A DNA stretch of 64,000 bases from Falsihalocynthiibacter sp042445055 (GTDB taxonomy: Bacteria > Pseudomonadota > Alphaproteobacteria > Rhodobacterales > Rhodobacteraceae): assembly GCF_042445055.1 (NCBI RefSeq), contig NZ_CP170339.1:1178001-1242000 (forward strand), read 5' to 3'. Under the pieces are notes generated by a model. The model made no database searches. It had not been told where the DNA came from and saw only the letters and a program-made list of their open reading frames with translations. The translations under genes were made by a program, and so were the position numbers. Every line of letters begins with the position of its first letter. Positions within the stretch are counted from its first letter, which is position 1. Positions 59,524 through 64,000 of the stretch are shown piece after piece.

Positions 59524-61206
59524 ATGGCAATAATAATGTTCCTAATCCAGCTGGCCGGCGCGACGATGCTGCTGCTCTTTGCTGTGCGTATGGTGCGCAC
59601 GGGGATTGAGCGTGCGTTCGGCCCGTCGTTCCAACGCGTCATTACTCAGCAACGCAGCCGAGTAGGGGCGGCGACAGCGGGGCTGATGCTTGCGGTGATC
59701 TTGCAGAGTTCCGCGGCTGTTGCGTTGCTTGTGGCTGGTTTTTCGGCATCTGGCGCATTGTCGTTCGGCGCTGGGCTGTCTGTGGTACTGGGCGCGGATC
59801 TTGGGTCTGCTTTGCTCATTCAAGTGTTTTCATTCAACCTTGATTGGCTCGTGCCTGTTCTGCTGGCCGTCGGTGGTGGGCTTTACGTGAAGGCAGAGCG
59901 TCGCAAGCTGCGTCAGGCAGGGCGGATCATTCTGGGCATCGCGTTTATTCTCATCTCGCTACGTTTCCTGCGCGAAACTATGGACCCGATCCGCGATAGC
60001 GCGTTTTTGCCTGCAATCGCGGATTACCTAGTTTCGGACTATGTTACGGCATTTGTGGTCGGGGCGTTTCTGGCGTTCATAATGCATTCAAGCGTCGCCG
60101 TGATATTGATGTGTGTGACGCTTGTTTCTGTCGGCGCAATCCCCGTGAGTGCGGGTGTCTCGCTCGTGCTGGGGGCCAATCTGGGGAGTGCCATAATCCC
60201 CGTCTGGCTTTCCCGTGGCATGACACCAGTTGCGCGGCGCGTTCCTTTGGCAAATCTACTCTTGCGCGGAAGCGGTGCCATTCTGGTACTTTTCGCAATT
60301 CAGCGGTTTGATTTGATACCGTTTATCGGATCGGAGCTTTCCTCGCAGACGTTGATTAACACCCATCTGCTGTTCAACGCGCTTCTGCTGACTGCGCTGC
60401 TGTTTTGTCACCGCCTAGAAGCGCCGATGAAGCGTCTGCTTCCTGAGGAAGTGATCTATTTTGAGGAAGAGTCGCCGATTTACCGCTCTGCGTTGGAGGA
60501 AAGCGACGTAGATAAGCCCCACCTTGCGATTGCGAACCTCAAGCGGGAGGTGCTGCGCATGTCCCAGCTTGTCGAGACGATGATTAAACCCGTGATGGAG
60601 CTGTATTCCGACTATTCTCCGGAACGCGCGGCGGCGGTGCGGGCGCAGGATCATCACGTGAATACGGCGTTGGATGATATTCGGCGGTATGCCGCAGATA
60701 TTCGCAACACATCATTATCCAAGACCGACTCTAAGCGCGTGCGCGAGTTGACTGAATATGCCATTGCGGTTGAAACGGCGGGCGATATCGTCGCCAAGCG
60801 GTTAATTCCGCTGACCAAGGAAAAGTCGGAAAAAGGCATTAAGTTCTCGAAAAACGGCTATGCTGAAATTTGCGAGATGCATGAACGTCTGTGTTCCAAT
60901 TTGCTTCTGGCGTCAAACCTGCTGGTTTCTGATGATCTGGAGAGTGCGCGGCTTTTGCTTGAGGAAAAGCAGGAAATGGCGCGGCTTGAGCGCAAGAGCC
61001 GCAAACGCCACCTCAAGCGCCTGAGTGATGGTGTTCAGATTAGTTTTGACTCAAGCGATATCCACCTCGAAACCGTCGGCGCGCTGCGCGATTTCAACAG
61101 CCACATTGCGTCCGCGGCATATCCGATTCTTGAGCGTGGTGGGCAGCTTCTTGAAACACGATTGATTGAGCAGGACTATGGCGACGTCGATATCAGGCAG
61201 CGCTAG
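59524..61206 (+). CDS. Na+/phosphate cotransporter family protein (NptA/YjbB-like)
   Basis: This 560-residue protein has an N-terminal membrane part with two inverted repeats of the Na_Pi_cotrans family (VILQSSAAVALLVAGFSASG and IMHSSVAVILMCVTLVSVG) and a C-terminal cytoplasmic PhoU-like helical domain (residues about 320-540). E. coli YjbB of this type exports phosphate. Next to phosphonate-degrading enzymes that release phosphate, an efflux or overflow role is plausible. It lies 43 bases after the EamA gene and lacks a strong ribosome binding site. Confidence 0.88.
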   Translation: MAIIMFLIQLAGATMLLLFAVRMVRTGIERAFGPSFQRVITQQRSRVGAATAGLMLAVILQSSAAVALLVAGFSASGALSFGAGLSVVLGADLGSALLIQVFSFNLDWLVPVLLAVGGGLYVKAERRKLRQAGRIILGIAFILISLRFLRETMDPIRDSAFLPAIADYLVSDYVTAFVVGAFLAFIMHSSVAVILMCVTLVSVGAIPVSAGVSLVLGANLGSAIIPVWLSRGMTPVARRVPLANLLLRGSGAILVLFAIQRFDLIPFIGSELSSQTLINTHLLFNALLLTALLFCHRLEAPMKRLLPEEVIYFEEESPIYRSALEESDVDKPHLAIANLKREVLRMSQLVETMIKPVMELYSDYSPERAAAVRAQDHHVNTALDDIRRYAADIRNTSLSKTDSKRVRELTEYAIAVETAGDIVAKRLIPLTKEKSEKGIKFSKNGYAEICEMHERLCSNLLLASNLLVSDDLESARLLLEEKQEMARLERKSRKRHLKRLSDGVQISFDSSDIHLETVGALRDFNSHIASAAYPILERGGQLLETRLIEQDYGDVDIRQR

Positions 61207-61273
61207 CCAGAGTTTCCCCAAGTTGCGATAAGCATGGGAGAGACGCGCGGAATGAGTCGAAAGGGGATTGAAC

Positions 61274-62032
61274 ATGCTAATGTCGGAACGCCATGCCATC
61301 ATTCTGAAGGAGCTTGAGCAGCATCCGACGATCTCGATCCGTACGCTAACCACATCCCTCGGTGTGTCGCGCGAAACGATCCGCAAGGATATCGAATTAC
61401 TCGCTCAGGAAAATAAGCTAAAACAAGTGCGCGGTGGTGCTACACAAGTTCGCACGCGCGAATTCCCAATGGCGCGTCGCTCTCAGCTTAATATGAACGG
61501 CAAGGACCGCATCGCTTCGTGTATCGCGGATCAAATCCCCAACGGTATATCGCTTATCTTGGATAACGGTTCTTCCGTGCTTGCCGTTGCTCGGGCGCTT
61601 TCAGGCCATCAGGACCTTATCGTTTATACAAACGACTTGCGTGTGGCTGAGGTCATTGCACCAGCAACGCGTGAGTTGACGGTTCTTGGAGGAAGAGTGG
61701 ACCCCGCCGAGATGGCCGTTTTCGGGATTGAAGCTCTCGAACACCTGAACCGTTATCGCGCGGATTTCGCCATCGTTAGTGCGGGCGGCCTTAGCAGTGA
61801 TGCGTTCCTGACCGATTTTAATCGTGAGGCATCCGGCCTGCGCCACCAGATGCTTTGTAATGCTCAGACGGGGTTTGTCCTTGCAGACAGCAGCAAGTTT
61901 GAGGCGGTTGGGCATGTCTTATTTCCCCCTGTGCCAAAGGGAACGCGCATCGTGACAGACGAGGAGCCATCCGCCGCGATAAGGCGGTGTGTTTCGCAGA
62001 ATGGGGTCGAACTTTTAATCGCTCATGAGTGA
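61274..62032 (+). CDS. DeoR/GlpR family transcriptional regulator
   Basis: This 252-residue regulator has an N-terminal DeoR HTH (ERHAIILKELEQHPTISIRTLTTSLGVSRETIRKDIELL) and a C-terminal DeoRC domain that usually binds sugar phosphates (about 75-230, with LILDNGSSVLAVA and IVSAGGLS). The ATG at 61274 follows AAGGGGA at six bases; an ATG two codons on is the alternative. It precedes the flavoprotein gene by 70 bases, and its target is unknown. Confidence 0.88.
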   Translation: MLMSERHAIILKELEQHPTISIRTLTTSLGVSRETIRKDIELLAQENKLKQVRGGATQVRTREFPMARRSQLNMNGKDRIASCIADQIPNGISLILDNGSSVLAVARALSGHQDLIVYTNDLRVAEVIAPATRELTVLGGRVDPAEMAVFGIEALEHLNRYRADFAIVSAGGLSSDAFLTDFNREASGLRHQMLCNAQTGFVLADSSKFEAVGHVLFPPVPKGTRIVTDEEPSAAIRRCVSQNGVELLIAHE

Positions 62033-62102
62033 TTAAAATTATTTGCAAGGAAATGCAAAATAATGCAAAGTTTTGCCAAGTATTTTCATTCTTGGAGAAA
62101 CT

Positions 62103-64000
62103 ATGTCGACTTCAAAACTCCCCGACCGCGCGCAATATGTCATTATCGGAGGCGGCATTGTTGGCTGCTCGGTGGCATATCATCTGACGAAATTGGGCTG
62201 CTCTGATGTGGTTGTGCTCGAACAGGGGCAGCTAAGCTGTGGAACTACGTGGCACGCCGCTGGGCTTGTCGGGCAACTCAGAAGCCAACCGGCAATGACG
62301 AACCTTATTCGTTATTCGACACAACTATATTCAGAGCTTGAGGCGGAAACAGGTCTGGCGACCGGATGGATGCAGTGCGGATCCGTAACCGTTGCGCGCA
62401 CAGACGATAGGATGACGATGCTTCTGCGGACCGCCGCCGCAGCCCGTGCACAGGGCGTAGAGGTTGAAGTTCTAAACGCACAGCAGGCCAAAGAGAAGTG
62501 GCCCGTGATGCAGGTCGATGACATCAAGGGTGGTCTGTGGATGCCCGGTGATGGCAAGGCTAACCCGACCGACCTTACGCAATCCTTGGCCAAAGGCGCA
62601 CGGATGGGCGGCGCCAAGGTCATCGAAGGCATAAAGGTAACGGATATCACAAGCGATTGCGGCCGCGTCACGGGCGTGCAGACCGATCATGGCTATATCG
62701 AAGCCGAGGTTGTTGTGAACTGCGCGGGTCAGTGGGCGCGCAAGCTTGGATTGATGTGCGGTGTGAATGTCCCGCTTCATTCTGCCGAACATATGTACAT
62801 CGTGACCGAACAGATCGAAGGTGTACGCCCGGATTTGCCCGTCCTGCGCGACCCTGATGGTTATATCTATTTCAAAGAAGAAACGGGCGGTTTGGTCATG
62901 GGGGGCTTTGAACCAGAGGCCAAACCTTGGGGGATGAACGGCATTCCCGACAAGTTTGAATTCTCACTGCTGCCAGATGATTGGGAGCAATTTGAAATCT
63001 TGTTGGAGAACGCTTTGATCCGCGTGCCAGAGTTAGGCGAAGTCGGCGTGCGCAAATTCTATAACGGCCCAGAGAGCTTTACGCCCGATAACAACTATCT
63101 TCTCGGAGAAGCTCCTGAACTCAAGAACTTCTTTGTCGGTGCTGGTTTTAACTCGATGGGTATCGCGAGTGCTGGCGGCGCTGGACGTGCTCTGGCGGAA
63201 TGGATTGTTCAGGGCGAGCCCACATCCGATTTGTTTGCAGTCGATATTCGGCGATTTGCTGGGTTTAACAACAATCCGACGTGGCTTCATGATCGCGTAA
63301 AAGAGACGCTTGGCCTTCACTATGCGATGCCTTGGCCAAATCGGGAGCTGGATACCGCGCGCCCGTTCCGGCGCTCGCCGCTCTATGATCGCCTTGCCGC
63401 AAAGAACGCGGTGTTCGGGTCCAAAATGGGGTGGGAGCGCGCGAACTGGTTTGCGCTCGATGGTCAGAAACCAGAAACAGTTTATAGCTTTGCACGTCAG
63501 AATTGGCATGACGCAGTCGCACGCGAACACAAAGCTGTGCGCGAGGGCGTGGCGATATTTGATCAAAGCTCGTTCGCTAAGTTGCTCGTGCAGGGGCGGG
63601 ATGCGTGCGCGGAGCTAAACCGTATCTGCGCGGCAAATATAGACGTTGACGTCGGCACAACCGTTTACACGGGATTGTTGGATGCGCGCGGAGGATACGA
63701 GAGCGACCTTACCGTGCTGCGCCTTAAGCGGGATGAGTTCCTATTGATTACGGGGTCCGCGCAGGCGGTCAGGGACGCTGATTGGCTTCGCAAAAACTTT
63801 GCCGAGGATGCGCATGTGTTCCTGACCGATGTGACCTCGGCGTGGTCGGTGCTTGCGGTCATGGGGCCGAAATCACGCGATGTTTTGCGCAAGGTTACCA
63901 AGTGCGATCTGACGAACGAAGCCTTCCCGTTCGGCACAGTTCAGGAGATTGACCTTGGATATTCCACCGTTTGGGCGAACCGCATGACTTATGTTGGAGA
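62103..64000 (+). CDS. FAD-dependent oxidoreductase, dimethylglycine/sarcosine dehydrogenase-like, 3' partial
   Basis: This frame is open from the ATG at 62103 to the window end (632 codons). It shows an N-terminal FAD-binding DAO domain (YVIIGGGIVGCSVAYHL), CGTTWHAAGLVGQLR where DMGDH-type enzymes attach FAD (the His of TWHAAG), then a FAO_M middle domain and the beginning of a GcvT-type folate-binding domain (EGVAIFDQSSFAKLLVQG). Enzymes of this kind oxidatively demethylate N-methyl amines and hand the C1 unit to tetrahydrofolate. GGAGAAAC precedes the ATG. The end lies outside the window. The DeoR gene upstream may control it. Confidence 0.88.
   Translation, partial: MSTSKLPDRAQYVIIGGGIVGCSVAYHLTKLGCSDVVVLEQGQLSCGTTWHAAGLVGQLRSQPAMTNLIRYSTQLYSELEAETGLATGWMQCGSVTVARTDDRMTMLLRTAAAARAQGVEVEVLNAQQAKEKWPVMQVDDIKGGLWMPGDGKANPTDLTQSLAKGARMGGAKVIEGIKVTDITSDCGRVTGVQTDHGYIEAEVVVNCAGQWARKLGLMCGVNVPLHSAEHMYIVTEQIEGVRPDLPVLRDPDGYIYFKEETGGLVMGGFEPEAKPWGMNGIPDKFEFSLLPDDWEQFEILLENALIRVPELGEVGVRKFYNGPESFTPDNNYLLGEAPELKNFFVGAGFNSMGIASAGGAGRALAEWIVQGEPTSDLFAVDIRRFAGFNNNPTWLHDRVKETLGLHYAMPWPNRELDTARPFRRSPLYDRLAAKNAVFGSKMGWERANWFALDGQKPETVYSFARQNWHDAVAREHKAVREGVAIFDQSSFAKLLVQGRDACAELNRICAANIDVDVGTTVYTGLLDARGGYESDLTVLRLKRDEFLLITGSAQAVRDADWLRKNFAEDAHVFLTDVTSAWSVLAVMGPKSRDVLRKVTKCDLTNEAFPFGTVQEIDLGYSTVWANRMTYVG

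Overview
The window is a gene-dense stretch of an alphaproteobacterial chromosome, most likely from the Rhodobacterales/Roseobacter group. The grounds are the PhyR-NepR-EcfG general stress response locus, a formate dehydrogenase locus with DUF3305/DUF3306 partners and a DUF4444-type ligase, 2-aminoethylphosphonate genes, and an inositol/sugar gene set with MocE-type ferredoxin. No rRNA, tRNA, IS element, prophage or CRISPR array was seen. Both edges cut genes: an SLC13-type transporter on the left and a dimethylglycine-dehydrogenase-like flavoprotein on the right.

Region 1 (1-9287) covers ion transport and stress. It holds an SLC13-type transporter and an MgtC-like protein, then small stress proteins (DUF1328, CsbD) and an AI-2E family protein. 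The complete general stress response core follows: phyK-like kinase, ecfG and a 48-residue nepR on the minus strand, divergent from phyR. Five sites matching the EcfG promoter (GGAAC, 16-17 nt, CGTT or GGTT) precede nepR, csbD, the DUF1328 gene, the AI-2E gene and a DUF883 gene, so the regulator and part of its regulon lie side by side.

Region 2 (9271-21260) is a Tat-exported, cysteine-containing, membrane-bound formate dehydrogenase (alpha, beta, cytochrome b gamma) with a TorD-type chaperone, a short Tat-target protein and DUF3305/DUF3306 proteins. A divergent operon carries a four-cluster ferredoxin-like protein, DUF6494, an Mrp/ApbC ATPase, a biotin/lipoate ligase-like protein and DUF6505. 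A 42-residue protein and a lipoprotein follow.

Region 3 (21361-28285) has an M13 metallopeptidase and a minus-strand D-galactonate operon: galactonate dehydratase, a three-part TRAP transporter and a GntR regulator.

Region 4 (28544-52326) is a sugar/cyclitol catabolic island. It has an RpiR regulator, a zinc dehydrogenase, a gluconolactonase-like protein, a fructose/ribose-type ABC transporter, an SDR with a mutarotase-like protein, an IolC-aldolase fusion and a LacI regulator. A long operon follows: MocD-like desaturase/oxygenase, MocE-like Rieske ferredoxin, PanB-like protein, SDR, MocA-like dehydrogenase, MocC-like TIM barrel, a second ABC transporter and three more Gfo/Idh/MocA dehydrogenases. 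The set resembles rhizopine or O-methyl-inositol degradation: oxidative demethylation, then oxidation of the ring. A 12-base motif is shared by three promoter regions of this island.

Region 5 (52323-61206) is a phosphonate operon under a LysR regulator: PhnW, PhnA, PhnY and PbfA convert 2-aminoethylphosphonate and its 1-hydroxy derivative to acetate and phosphate. An EamA transporter and a Na/Pi transporter follow, and no phosphonate importer is visible. A DeoR regulator and the truncated flavoprotein close the window.
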